A stretch of DNA of 64,000 nucleotides from Streptomyces sp. CBMA123 (GTDB lineage: Bacteria; Actinomycetota; Actinomycetes; Streptomycetales; Streptomycetaceae): assembly GCF_014596465.1 (NCBI RefSeq), contig NZ_MECK01000610.1, positions 1-64,000 on the forward strand, read 5' to 3'. Positions 1 through 8,679 of this stretch are shown in pieces. Under the pieces are notes generated by a model. The model did no database searches. It had not been told where the DNA came from and was given only the letters and a program-made list of their open reading frames with translations. Every line of letters begins with the position of its first letter. Within the stretch, counting starts at the first letter, position 1. The position numbers were made by a program, and so were the translations under genes.

Positions 1-137
1 TAACGAGCAGGGACAGCGGCTTCTGTCCCTGCTCGACCGCGAGGTGCACCTTGGTGGTCAGCCCGCCACGCGAGCGTCCGAGGCCGTGGTCGTCGGGCTC
101 GGTGTCGACGCCACCGGGAGGCTCCTTCTGCAGGTCC
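1..137 (-). pseudogene. IS5-family transposase fragment
   Basis: Read on the minus strand, this gives the conserved block around GLGRSRGGLTTKVHLA, preceded by GGVDTEPDDH and followed by QGQKPLSLL. That block is typical of IS5-family DDE transposases of actinomycetes. The reading runs off the left edge, so the 3' part is outside the window. Its upstream side (higher coordinates) abuts an unrelated tyrosine-recombinase fragment at about 140 with no transposase N-terminus, so this copy is truncated and presumably inactive. The family call rests on motif recognition only. Confidence 0.75.
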
Positions 138-142
138 CCCTT

Positions 143-400
143 TTACGCGCCCCGGCGGCGTGCTGGTGGGCGCGGGCGATCGTGGGCGGGTTGGCGGTGT
201 CGGGCCAGCGGCGTCGCCGGTGCTCCAGCCAGGCGAGGACGGCCTGCAGGGTGAGCTCGTCCAGGGGACGGACGCGGCCGTCGATGACGAGCCGGCGGTC
301 GCCGATGTCGAGGTCGTCGAGCTGGAGGCAGCGGATCGCGCCGGGCCGGGCGGCGTGGATGGCTGCGAGGGCGAGGATCAGCCGGTCGCCGCCCTACCGT
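143..400 (-). pseudogene. Tyrosine recombinase (integrase) internal fragment
   Basis: One minus-strand frame reads GGDRLILALAAIHAARPGAI, then LQLDDLDIGDRRLVIDGRV and VLAWLEHRRRRWPDTANP. This resembles the start of the catalytic domain of site-specific integrases, where the region after the first conserved Arg leads into a beta-hairpin. No N-terminal core-binding domain and no HxLR...Y motif is present. The fragment is bounded by a PCu(A)C-like fragment near 400 and the IS5-type fragment near 140. It is a relic. Confidence 0.6.
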
Positions 401-569
401 GCCCGCCCGGGGCGAACTGGCGATGTCCCCCGAGGACGCCGACCTGATGATCGCCGCCCCGCCCCCGCTGGGGCCCGGCCAGTGGGTGGGCTTCACCCTC
501 ACCTTCCGCCACAGCCCACCGCTGCGGCTGGTCGCCCGGATCCTGCCACCGGGCGCGCGGCCGCACTGA
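399..569 (+). pseudogene. C-terminal fragment resembling a PCu(A)C copper chaperone
   Basis: The plus-strand frame ending in TGA at 567-569 reads GELAMSPEDADLMI, then PPPLGPGQWVGFTLTF and ends LPPGARPH. The run 'glycine-rich lead, PPxLxxGxxVxFTLxF' matches the last strands of secreted PCu(A)C-domain copper chaperones. The signal peptide and the metal-binding N-terminal half are missing, and the frame joins integrase-like DNA near 400. A 10-bp stem just downstream (571-608) may be its terminator. The assignment is by resemblance only. It may be unrelated to the Moco oxidoreductase genes that follow. Confidence 0.45.
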
Positions 570-570
570 G

Positions 571-608
571 GCCCGGCACCGGGCAGGTGGACCCCGAGGG
601 TGCCGGGC
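571..608. terminator. Stem-loop, possible terminator
   Basis: The arms gcccggcacc (571-580) and ggtgccgggc (599-608) are perfectly complementary around an 18-nt loop, starting directly after the stop at 569. There is no T tract, as is common in high-GC actinomycetes. Confidence 0.4.
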
Positions 609-735
609 CACGTTGAACCAAGTGGTGGGCGGCCCGTGTGTGGGGCGCGGCCGCGCACCGCCTTCACTCCGGCGGGGACGGCGGACCGCTCCGTGGCGGG
701 TGTCCTCGACCCGCCGCCGGGGGTGCTGGACGGTC

Positions 736-1170
736 CTACGACGGGTCTTCGCGCGGTGCCCGGCCGCTTCCTGACCCGGGCCGGTGCCGCCATCGTCGAA
801 CGAGGGCGACCAGCAGCGCGAGCACAGCGGAGGCCGCCAGGACGAGCAGCCAGTTGCGCTGGTAGGGCAGCGGCAGCACCGTCGGGTTGGCGTCGTCGGC
901 CCCGGCCCGCAGCACGGCGGGCAGGGCGATCGCGGTCGCGGATGCGGCGACGATCAGCCAGCCGCGCAGGACCGGTCCTCGTGCCAGGGACGAGCCGAAC
1001 AGGCACAGCAGCGGCAGCCACAGGCCGTCGTGCACCACCAGGCCCCCCACCACCCAGGCCAGTACGTCCCACGGGTCGGTGATGTGGACGTCGTTCAGCA
1101 GCCCGTACAGGCCGAAGCCGGTCAGGGCGAGTCCGGCGGCCAGCACGGCGCCGCGGAGCCAGGCGGTCAT
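736..1170 (-). CDS. Small multi-span membrane protein coupled to a molybdopterin oxidoreductase
   Basis: The start is the ATG at 1170-1168, which shares one base with the TGA of the upstream gene (TGATG), so the pair is probably translationally coupled. The 144-residue product begins MTAWLRGAVLAAGLALTGF. It has about four hydrophobic segments: residues 5-25, 35-55, 63-85 and around 105-125. It ends in a basic tail, RRWRHRPGSGSG. I recognise no catalytic motif. The position suggests a membrane partner or accessory of the Moco-binding protein, but that is inference from context. Confidence 0.7.
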   Translation of the reverse strand: MTAWLRGAVLAAGLALTGFGLYGLLNDVHITDPWDVLAWVVGGLVVHDGLWLPLLCLFGSSLARGPVLRGWLIVAASATAIALPAVLRAGADDANPTVLPLPYQRNWLLVLAASAVLALLVALVRRWRHRPGSGSGRAPREDPS

Positions 1171-2384
1171 CAGATCACCTCGATTCTGGCGACCCACTTG
1201 GTCTGCAGCACGCCGGGTCGGTCAGGCGCGATGATCCGGGCCGGGAAGCCGTGATCCGGGGCCAGGACCTCACCGTTGACCCGGAGAGCCAGCAGGGTGA
1301 GCGGGTCGTCGACGTACTGCGCGGGCATGACCATGACCCCGTACGGCCCGGCGTCCAGCGAGGTGACGCGCACGGCGGAGCCCGCCGGTGCGCCGGCTCG
1401 CGCCAGCAGGTCCGCCACCCGGACGCCGGTCCAGCGGGCGCTCGCACTCCACCCCTCCACGCAGGCGATGGGCAACACCACATCGTGCTGCGGCAGCCGG
1501 CTCAGCTCGGCGAGCGTGAGCCGGTACGGCTCCGGGCCCTCGACCTGGAGCCGCCAGTCAGCGGGAACGTCGGTCGTCCCGGCCTGAGCGGCTGTCCGGT
1601 TGACCGGCAGGCCCTGGGGGCCGAGATCGGGGCGGCGCGGGGCCAGCAGATCCAACCCCCGCAGCCAGGGCACGGCCTGCCCGGCCGTGGTGAGGGTCAC
1701 CACGCCCACGGCGGCGGTGACCGAGGTCAGGAACGCCCGGCGCCCGGTCACCGGCGCCGCGCGCCGCCTTCTCCAGTGCCGGGCGATGAGCGGGGCTTTG
1801 ACGGCGATGTGGACCAGCAGCCCGCCGATGGCGAGCCAGCCGAGCCAGAAGTGGGTCTGCCGGAACGGGAACGGCCACACGTACCACTGCAGGGTGTTCA
1901 GCAGGCCGGTGAACAGCTCGAGGAGAGTGGCGCCCACCAGGACGGCGATGGACAGCCGTTCGAGCGCGTGCAGCACGCTGCGCGCGGGAGGCCATTCGAA
2001 CAGCCGCGGGTAGACCGTCCACAGCTTGGCCCCGGCCAGCGGGATCGCGGCGATCCCGCTGACCACGTGCAGTCCCTGCGTGACCCGGTAGCCGTTCGCG
2101 GGGCGGGAGGGCAGGAGGCCGGCCAGCCAGTGCGGCGGGTTCTGGAGCAGATGGCTGGTCAGGCCGGTCAGGAAGCAGACGATCAGCGCGGCGCCCAGCC
2201 ACCGGCCGATCACGACGGCGGTACGCGGCTCGTGCAGCGGCGAGCGGAACGCGCCGTCGCAGAACGGTCCGCGTCGCAGGAACGGCGGCGGGGGCGGCAG
2301 TTGGAGGTCGTAGCGGGGGCGAGTGCCGGGGGGCTTGGATTCCACACGTCCATCGAAGCGCTCCCGGAGCCCTGGGAGGAGCAC
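1170..2384 (-). CDS. Membrane-anchored molybdopterin-dependent oxidoreductase (sulfite oxidase-like)
   Basis: A protein of 404 residues. The N-terminal half holds about four transmembrane spans, including RWLGAALIVCFLTGL and HFWLGWLAIGGLLVH with histidines inside spans, suggesting a cytochrome b-type or related anchor. A Tat-like RRAFLTS segment before a hydrophobic stretch (about 195-215) leads into a sulfite oxidase-type Moco domain. The family's conserved cysteine is in IACVEGWSASARW (near residue 306), and WTGVRVADLL and PDHGFPARI are typical of it. It presumably faces the cell exterior and transfers electrons through the membrane part. The substrate is not visible. The proline-rich YDLQLPPPPPF lead supports a start at or close to 2384. 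Confidence 0.8.
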   Translation of the reverse strand: MLLPGLRERFDGRVESKPPGTRPRYDLQLPPPPPFLRRGPFCDGAFRSPLHEPRTAVVIGRWLGAALIVCFLTGLTSHLLQNPPHWLAGLLPSRPANGYRVTQGLHVVSGIAAIPLAGAKLWTVYPRLFEWPPARSVLHALERLSIAVLVGATLLELFTGLLNTLQWYVWPFPFRQTHFWLGWLAIGGLLVHIAVKAPLIARHWRRRRAAPVTGRRAFLTSVTAAVGVVTLTTAGQAVPWLRGLDLLAPRRPDLGPQGLPVNRTAAQAGTTDVPADWRLQVEGPEPYRLTLAELSRLPQHDVVLPIACVEGWSASARWTGVRVADLLARAGAPAGSAVRVTSLDAGPYGVMVMPAQYVDDPLTLLALRVNGEVLAPDHGFPARIIAPDRPGVLQTKWVARIEVI

Positions 2385-2719
2385 CCCGGTGCTTACGAAA
2401 TCCGAACAGCGCCCAGCGGGCGACAGCGCCGAAGGCCCCGCGCCCGCCGAGCCGTTGGGCGTCCTTCGTGCGGTGGGGCAGGCGGCATGGACCGGCGCGC
2501 TCGGCCGTTCGGGTGGACGATGGTGCTTATGGTGGTGGCGGCTTGACTGTGTGTGGCTGACTTGACGCGACTACCTGGTGGGCTGCCCATCCCGTGCCGG
2601 TGGCGGGATGAGGCAGGCCATGGCAGTTCAGCGGCCTGTCGAGTGTCGCCCGGGCCGGGTTGGCACCGTCCCGTCGGTGGGACGGTGCGGGGAGCCCGCG
2701 CGACCGAAAGGAGACGCTG
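2385..2719. other. Intergenic region upstream of the beta-propeller gene
   Basis: About 335 bp between the divergent oxidoreductase and beta-propeller genes. I see no convincing gene. The only clear structure is the hairpin at 2663-2688. Promoters for both directions should lie here, but no clear -10/-35 pair could be fixed by eye. Confidence 0.5.
2663..2688. promoter_or_regulatory. Perfect inverted repeat in the 5' leader of the beta-propeller gene
   Basis: The arms gcaccgtccc (2663-2672) and gggacggtgc (2679-2688) are separated by a 6-nt loop. The structure lies 31 bp upstream of the ATG at 2720 and upstream of the Shine-Dalgarno GAAAGGAG. It could be an operator, an mRNA-stabilising 5' hairpin or an upstream terminator. 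Confidence 0.4.
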
Positions 2720-4384
2720 ATGCGAGTGCTGCACGCGCCGACCCGTCCGATGCTGTCGTGGGCGGCCGAGGATCCCACCGTGACAGTGGGGGCCGGGCCC
2801 ATTGGTATAGCCTTCACGCCGAGCGGGCGCTTCGCCTATGTTGCTGACAACGGGGGCGGCACGGTCAGTGTGATCGACACCGCCGCTCTGGCCACCGTGG
2901 CCACTGTCTCCGGGTTCAGCGGCCCGGTGGGCGTGGCGATCACACCGTCGGGGACTCGGGCGTACGTGTCCAACGCGAGCGCCGGATCCGTGAGCGTGGT
3001 CGACATCGCCACCAACGCCCTGACGGGTCCGGCCATTGCTGTGGGCAGCAGCCCGTTCGAGCTGGCGGTGACACCGGACGGTACGCGGGTGTACGTGGCC
3101 AACAACGGGGGCGGCACGGTCAGCGTCATCGACACCGCCACCAACACGGTCACCGCCACCATCCCGGTCGGTGCCGCACCCAATGGCGTGGCGGTGACGC
3201 CGGACGGTACACGGGTGTACGTGTCGGACCAAGGCGGCGCCGCGGTGAGCGTGATCAGCACCGCCACCAACACCGTGACGGCAACCGTTCCCGTCGGGGC
3301 CGGCCCCATCGGGGTGGCGGTGACACCGGACGGCACGCGGGTCTACGTGGCCAACAACGGGAGCGGCACGGTCAGCGTCATCGACACCGCCACCAACACG
3401 GTCACCGGCGCCCCGATCCCGGTCGGCACAAGCCCGGCCGGGGCGGTCAGGAGCCCCGACGGCACGCAGATCTGGGTGGTCAACTTCGGGTCCAACTCGG
3501 TCAGCGTGATCAGCACCGCCACCAACACCGTGACCGCCACCTACACCGTCGGCACCCAGCCCTCCCGTGCGGCGATCACCCCGAACGGGCAGGCCACCTA
3601 TGTGACCAACAACGGCGCCGGCACGGTCAGCGTGATCGAATTCCTTGGCGTGGCGCCCGACCAGGGACCCACCAGCGGCGGCACGGTCGTCACCATCAAC
3701 GGCGTCAACCTGGCAGGCGCCACCGCTGTCCACTTCGGATCCAAAGTGGCCACGATCACCGGGGACACGCCGAACCAGATCACCGTGATCAGCCCGCCCG
3801 GCACCGGCGTGGTCGACGTGACCGTCACCACCCCCGGCGGCACCAGCAACACGGCGCCCTTCTACTACATCGGCCCGCCCACCCTCACCGCGGTCAGCCC
3901 GAACGAGGGCCCGGTGTCAGGCGGCGCCACCGTCACCATCACCGGGTACGGCCTCACCACCGCGACCGGGGTCACCTTCGGCACCACCACGGTCCGCCCG
4001 ACCAGCACCTCCGAAACCCAGCTCACCGTCACCGCACCCGCGGGCGCGGCCGGCACCGTGCCCGTCACCGTCACCACCGCGGGAGGAACGGCCGACGTCC
4101 TCACCTACACCTACACCGCCGCCCCGACCCTCACCGCGGTCAGCCCGAACGAGGGCCCGGTGTCAGGCGGCACGGCGGCGACCGTGACCGGCACCGCTCT
4201 GGCCACGACCGATCAGGTCACGCTGGCCGGGACGCCCGTGCCTTTCTCCGTGGTCTCCGACACCACCGTCACGATCACCACGCCACCCGGCGCCCCCGGC
4301 GCCGCGGACCTGACGGTCACCACCGCGGGAGGCACCACCACCCTGCCCGGCGCCTTCTCCTACATCCCCGCTCCCACGGTGTAA
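2720..4384 (+). CDS. YVTN-type beta-propeller and TIG (IPT) repeat protein
   Basis: A protein of 554 residues starting at the ATG at 2720, preceded by GAAAGGAGACGCTG. Residues about 31-320 contain seven ~42-residue repeats built on TPDGTRVYVANNGxGTVSV, the pattern of YVTN/YncE-like beta-propellers. Residues about 322-554 are three IPT/TIG immunoglobulin-like domains, two of which open with TLTAVSPNEGPVSGG. Parts of the repeats are nearly identical at DNA level, which suggests recent repeat amplification. Such proteins are usually extracellular binding or scaffold proteins. No signal peptide or anchor is visible here (it begins MRVLHAPTRPMLSW), so its location is unclear. Confidence 0.8.
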   Translation: MRVLHAPTRPMLSWAAEDPTVTVGAGPIGIAFTPSGRFAYVADNGGGTVSVIDTAALATVATVSGFSGPVGVAITPSGTRAYVSNASAGSVSVVDIATNALTGPAIAVGSSPFELAVTPDGTRVYVANNGGGTVSVIDTATNTVTATIPVGAAPNGVAVTPDGTRVYVSDQGGAAVSVISTATNTVTATVPVGAGPIGVAVTPDGTRVYVANNGSGTVSVIDTATNTVTGAPIPVGTSPAGAVRSPDGTQIWVVNFGSNSVSVISTATNTVTATYTVGTQPSRAAITPNGQATYVTNNGAGTVSVIEFLGVAPDQGPTSGGTVVTINGVNLAGATAVHFGSKVATITGDTPNQITVISPPGTGVVDVTVTTPGGTSNTAPFYYIGPPTLTAVSPNEGPVSGGATVTITGYGLTTATGVTFGTTTVRPTSTSETQLTVTAPAGAAGTVPVTVTTAGGTADVLTYTYTAAPTLTAVSPNEGPVSGGTAATVTGTALATTDQVTLAGTPVPFSVVSDTTVTITTPPGAPGAADLTVTTAGGTTTLPGAFSYIPAPTV

Positions 4385-4579
4385 CAGCCGAACCACCCAA
4401 GGCGTGCGGAAACACATCGAAGCCGCTCAAAGACGCCAACAAGTCCCCGTCACACGAGATGGCCGGCACACCAGCCCCTCCGCACCGAACTGCGGAGGGG
4501 CTGGCAGACCTGCGCGGACAACTCGCCGCCCACCGGCAGTCCCGCCCCGTCGCCGACTTCCTCGACAGGCAGTTCGCCA

Positions 4580-4826
4580 GCAGCTCGTTGAACTTTCGCC
4601 GCCACCTCGGTCGGCTTCCGCCTCAGCGCCGCGGTGAACCCCTGCGCGGTGGCGGGCAGCCCGGCCTGCTCGCAGTACCCGGCGACCAGCGGCTCGCACT
4701 CGGCCCAGGACAACAACTGGTCGTGCAGGTTGGCGTACGACTCCGAACCGATCACCGCCACATCCCCGGTCCGCAGCTCCTGGACCAGGTAGGCCAGCGT
4801 GCACACCTCGAAGTGGCGCGCGGTCG
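4580..4826 (-). pseudogene. Tn3-family transposase (TnpA) internal fragment
   Basis: The minus-strand frame from 4826 reads HFEVCTLAYLVQELRTGDVA, then SESYANLHDQLLSW and CEPLVAGYCEQAGLPAT, ending near EVAAKV. This matches the internal region of Tn3-family transposases of Streptomyces in which an E-L-R-T-G-D-V-A motif precedes SxSYAN. About 82 residues remain out of roughly 1000, with unrelated sequence on both sides, so it is a relic of a Tn4556-like transposon. No terminal inverted repeats were found nearby. Confidence 0.75.
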
Positions 4827-4829
4827 TAG

Positions 4830-5178
4830 CGCCACCGGACCGGCCCGAGCAGGCCGTACTCGGCCAGCAGCTCCAGGGTGGTGGCGATGCCCGGTACGGC
4901 GTCGTCGTACTCGCGCCAGCCGTCCCCGTCGTGGTCGTGCCGCGTGCCGGCCCGCCAGGAACCGCCCCAGGCATCGCGCGCCAGGTCGCCACCGCCTGCT
5001 GCCGCTTGGCCAACGCCACCGGCCCGGCCCGGCCCTGGCACCGGTGACCTTCGGCGCGCAGCGCGTGCTGGAGGTCGGGTGTCGCGGTCGGGGTCGGAGC
5101 GCCCATCCGGTCGCATTCCCGGGTACGAAGGGCTCGGGACAGCTTTCGGTCCCGGTATCCGTCCAGCTCAGAGCGCAT
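4830..5178 (-). pseudogene. Frameshifted remnant of an unrecognised gene
   Basis: Two minus-strand frames carry protein-like sequence in succession. One begins MRSELDGYRDRKLSRALRTR and runs to AKRQQAVATWRAMPG. The next frame continues with DGWREYDDAVPGIATTLELL and AEYGLLGPVRWRYDRA. The second meets the TnpA fragment at about 4827. I do not recognise the family. The need to change frame, and the junction with the transposon relic, suggest a disrupted gene. Confidence 0.35.
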
Positions 5179-5201
5179 GTCATGATTCCGGAGTGGCTCC
5201 C

Positions 5202-7898
5202 GTGACCGGCTCTCAGTACTTTCCGCCCACCGAACGCGTCGCTCTCGCTGAGCTGTTCGCCACCGCGCGAGCGGGGCAGGGCGGGGCGGCAGTCGTTCGC
5301 GGCGAGGCCGGTATCGGGAAGACCACCTTGCTGCGCCATGCCACCGAAGGGCTGGCGGGCGTGCGGTTGCTGTGGGTGAACGGGGCCGAGTTCGAAGCGG
5401 AGTTCGCCTACGCGGCGGTGCACCAGCTCACCCGCTCGTTGCACGACCGCATCGAGCGGCTGCCCTGCGCGCACCGGGAGGACCTGGCTGTGGCCATGGG
5501 ACTGCGGGACGGTGGCACACCGAGCCGCTTCACCGTCGGCCTCGGCTTGCTCGACCTGCTGGCCGACGCCGCCGCCGAGGCGCCGGTGCTGTGCGTCGTG
5601 GACGACGCTCAGTGGCTGGACCGGGCGTCGGCGCAGGTATTGGCGTTCGTGGCCCGGCGGATCGCGGACGAGTCGGTGGCGATCGTCTTCGGAGTCCGTG
5701 AGCCGCACACCGTCGCGGAACTCGAAGGGCTGACGTCGCTGACGCTGTCCAGGTTGCCTGACCAGGCGGCCCGGGCCCTGCTGTCCACCAGCCTCCTGGG
5801 CCCGTTGGACGAGCGGGTCCGCGAACGGATCCTCGCGGAGGCACGCGGAAATCCGCTCGCCCTGCTGGAACTGCCGCGCCGGCTCGGCCCCGCCGGTCTG
5901 GCCGGAGGGTTCGGCCTGCCCGCTCCGGTCTCGCCGGCCAGCCGCATCGAGCGTAGCTACCAGGAGCGGATCTCCCGACTCTCCGAGGGCGCACGCACGC
6001 TGCTCCTCGTCGCGGCCGCGGAGCCGACCGGGGATCCGGGCCTGTTGTGGCGGGCCGCCGACGTGCTGGACGTGCCGCCGGAGGCCGGAACCGAGGCCGA
6101 AGCCACGGACCTGATCGCGTTGGGCGGGCAGTCCCGGTTCCGGCACCCCCTGGTGCGCTCGGCGGTGTACACGTCCGCGTCACCGGCCGAGCGCCGCCGC
6201 GTCCACGCGGCACTCGCCGATGTCACCGATCCGCTGACGGCGCCCGACCGACGTTCGTGGCACCGGGCACAGGCTGCCCCCCGTCCTGACGAGGACGTCG
6301 CGGCCGACCTGCTGCGCTGCGCGCAGCGCGCCCGGAGCAGGGGCGGTGCCGCAGCCGAGGCCGCCTTCCTGGAACAGGCAGCGGCCCTCACGGACGATCC
6401 GCGCCTACGGGCCGACCGAAGCCTCGCCGCGGCCCGAGCCGCGCTGGAGGCCGGCTCCTTCGAGACCGCGATCACGCTGGTCGAAGCGGCCGAAAACGGC
6501 GCGATCGACGGCGCCGGCCGGGTAGAGGCCGAACTCCTGCGCGGCCGGGCGGCATTCTTCCGGGACGGCGCGGCCGACGCGGTCGGCCATCTCATCAAGG
6601 CCGCCGGTCTCGATCCCGACCGGGCCCGGCTCCACCTGCTGGACGCCCTGCAGGCGGGGCTTGTCGTGGGCCGCGCCTCCGCAGCCGCACGCGACGCACT
6701 CGAAGCAGCCCGGCGGGCCCCTGTCACGGCGGGGGAGCGCACCACGGCCGACGAACTGCTGGACGCGCTCGTCGCCTACCTCGACGACGACCTGGCAGCG
6801 GTCCCGAGGCTGCTGGAACTGCTGTCGAACGTCACCGATCCGTTCTGGACCGGGCGCTTGTCCCTCGCAGCCCTGCTGGCCATCGAACTGTGGGACGTCG
6901 CCCTGGAGGACAGGATCGCCACCCGCGCCGTTGCCGCCGCACGGGCCGGCGGAACGCTGATGACGCTCCCGGTCGGGCTCTGGATGCAGGCCATGGCTGC
7001 CGTCCAACGCGGTGACCTGCTCTCCGCTTCCGCCCTGAACAGCGAGGCCGACGCGATAGCCGAGGTGACAGGAGTCCCGCGTCACTGGTACGGCCGCCTG
7101 TTCGCCGCCGCGCTGCGCGGCGGAGCCGCCGAGGCGGAACCGCTGATCGCCCGGGTCCTGGCCGAGTCCCACGCGCGGCACAAGGGCATGCTGACCGCGA
7201 CCGCCCACGCGGCGGCGGCCCTCTACGCCAACGGAACCACCGACCACCGCGCGGCGCTGGCATCGGCCCGGCTTGCCCTGACGGACGGTGACGTCGGGGT
7301 CTCCAGCCTCGCACTGCCCGAACTGGTCGAAGCGGCACTGCGCTGCGGCGAGGACGACGCGGCCCGCGAGGCGTTCGCACGGCTGTCGGACCACGCCCGC
7401 GCCGCCGGCACCGACTGGGCGCTCGGCGTGCGCGCCCACCTCGCCGCTCTGCTGTCCGACGACCCCGGGCCGCTCCACGCCGAGGCAGTGGCACGGCTGG
7501 ACGCCGCCGACCTGCGGCTGTGGCACGGCCGGGCCCTGCTCCACCAAGGGGCGTGGCTGCGCCGGGACGGCCGTCGACGGGAGGCGCGCGACGTTCTGCG
7601 CGCGGCCCACGAGCTGTTCACCGCGATGGGGGCGGAGGGGTTCGCCGAACGGGCCAGAGCCGAGTTGGTCGCCGCCGGTGAACAGGCCAGGTCCGCCGCG
7701 CTCGGGGTGATGGAGCTGCTGACCGGTCAGGAGTTGAACATCGCCAGGCTGGTGGCGACCGGTGCGACCTCCCGCGAGGTGGCCGACCGCCTCTTCCTCA
7801 GCCCCCGGACCATCGACGCCCACCTGCGGAGCGTCTTCAAGAAGCTCGACATCACCTCCCGCCGCCAGCTCGCCGCCGTCCTCGGCCCGGCGACGTAG
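5202..7898 (+). CDS. Large ATP-binding LuxR-family transcriptional regulator (LAL type)
   Basis: A protein of 898 residues. The GTG at 5202 is chosen because GGAG ends about 8 nt upstream; an in-frame GTG at 5193 is the alternative. The N-terminal AAA-type ATPase has Walker A GEAGIGKTTL (about residues 34-43) and Walker B VLCVVDDAQWLD (near 130). A long alpha-helical, TPR-like middle region follows. The C-terminus is a LuxR/GerE helix-turn-helix, ELNIARLVATGATSREVADR to SPRTIDAHLRSVFKKL (about 845-890). LAL proteins are typically pathway-specific activators of secondary metabolism or catabolic genes. The next gene downstream is co-directional and starts the SRPBCC/carotenoid-oxygenase cassette, so control of that cassette is a fair inference. 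Confidence 0.88.
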   Translation: MTGSQYFPPTERVALAELFATARAGQGGAAVVRGEAGIGKTTLLRHATEGLAGVRLLWVNGAEFEAEFAYAAVHQLTRSLHDRIERLPCAHREDLAVAMGLRDGGTPSRFTVGLGLLDLLADAAAEAPVLCVVDDAQWLDRASAQVLAFVARRIADESVAIVFGVREPHTVAELEGLTSLTLSRLPDQAARALLSTSLLGPLDERVRERILAEARGNPLALLELPRRLGPAGLAGGFGLPAPVSPASRIERSYQERISRLSEGARTLLLVAAAEPTGDPGLLWRAADVLDVPPEAGTEAEATDLIALGGQSRFRHPLVRSAVYTSASPAERRRVHAALADVTDPLTAPDRRSWHRAQAAPRPDEDVAADLLRCAQRARSRGGAAAEAAFLEQAAALTDDPRLRADRSLAAARAALEAGSFETAITLVEAAENGAIDGAGRVEAELLRGRAAFFRDGAADAVGHLIKAAGLDPDRARLHLLDALQAGLVVGRASAAARDALEAARRAPVTAGERTTADELLDALVAYLDDDLAAVPRLLELLSNVTDPFWTGRLSLAALLAIELWDVALEDRIATRAVAAARAGGTLMTLPVGLWMQAMAAVQRGDLLSASALNSEADAIAEVTGVPRHWYGRLFAAALRGGAAEAEPLIARVLAESHARHKGMLTATAHAAAALYANGTTDHRAALASARLALTDGDVGVSSLALPELVEAALRCGEDDAAREAFARLSDHARAAGTDWALGVRAHLAALLSDDPGPLHAEAVARLDAADLRLWHGRALLHQGAWLRRDGRRREARDVLRAAHELFTAMGAEGFAERARAELVAAGEQARSAALGVMELLTGQELNIARLVATGATSREVADRLFLSPRTIDAHLRSVFKKLDITSRRQLAAVLGPAT

Positions 7899-8087
7899 CG
7901 CGCCCGTCCGACCGACCATGTGCGTGGGGGCAGGAGGGGGACCGGTCCCCCGGTACCCGCCCAGGGGGGACGCCCTCCGGCGCCCGTGGCGCGGACTGTT
8001 CCGCGGTGCCTCGGCGCGACCCGCCGGGCTCCGCACGACCCGCGGGGCCCCGGACGACCCGGTCTCGGTAGCCGTCTACGCGGGGAT

Positions 8088-8101
8088 TAGGCAGTCGCCT
8101 A
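8088..8101. promoter_or_regulatory. Palindromic candidate regulator site upstream of the SRPBCC cassette
   Basis: TAGGC-AGTC-GCCTA forms a 14-bp inverted repeat inside ATTAGGCAGTCGCCTAGGT, 51 bp before the ATG at 8153. Its position in the only sizeable gap between the LuxR-type regulator and the cassette makes it a plausible binding site for a dimeric LuxR-type HTH. This is inference, not a known consensus. Confidence 0.4.
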
Positions 8102-8152
8102 GGTGACTTTCGCCGATGAAGGGGCGGGGCCGGTCGGACGAGACTCGACCCC

Positions 8153-8608
8153 ATGAAGAACACGCCCTCGGGGATCGACCGGGCCGCTCCGGTCGTCGCC
8201 CGTCGTGAACTGCCGATCAGTGCCTCGGCCACCGCTGTCTGGGACCTGCTGACCTCCGTTCCCGACTGGCCGTCCTGGCAGCCGGACATCACCGAGGCCC
8301 GGGCGCTGACCCCGTTGACACCGGGCGCGGTGTTCCACTGGCGGACCGCCGGGCTGGACATCACCTCCACGGTGTACGCGCTCGAGGCACCCCGCCTGAT
8401 CCTGTGGGGCGGCCCGTCCCAGGGCATCACCGCCATCCATCAGTGGACGCTCACGCCTCGGGCGGGAGCGACCATCGTCGCCACGGAGGAGTCCTGGGAC
8501 GGCGTGCCCGTACGAGCCGACCCCGCAGGCATCGGGCATGCGCTCGACCAGTCCCTGCTCCAGTGGCTCCTCCACCTGAAGTCCGCCGCCGAACGCGCCC
8601 CGCGCTGA
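8153..8608 (+). CDS. SRPBCC-fold protein, first of three paralogues
   Basis: A protein of 151 residues. The START/Bet v 1-like (SRPBCC) features are an early WDLLTSVPDWPSWQPDI, a central GLDITSTVYAL strand, LWGGPSQGI, and a late ATEESWDGVPV before a C-terminal helix LDQSLLQWLLHLK. The family forms a deep hydrophobic cavity that binds lipids, polyketides or isoprenoids and includes cyclases and aromatases. It shares the GLDITST, W-G-G-P-x-x-G-I and TEESW motifs with the proteins at 10166 and 12100, so the three are paralogues. There is no signal peptide, so it is cytoplasmic. Being first in the cassette suggests it acts on the same ligand as the carotenoid oxygenase product, which is inference. 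Confidence 0.8.
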   Translation: MKNTPSGIDRAAPVVARRELPISASATAVWDLLTSVPDWPSWQPDITEARALTPLTPGAVFHWRTAGLDITSTVYALEAPRLILWGGPSQGITAIHQWTLTPRAGATIVATEESWDGVPVRADPAGIGHALDQSLLQWLLHLKSAAERAPR

Positions 8609-8679
8609 AGGGCGCCGCACCCGCCCGGCGCGGAACGCCGCCGCCTTCCCCGTCCTCCACCGGCTCGTCAGGACTTCGC

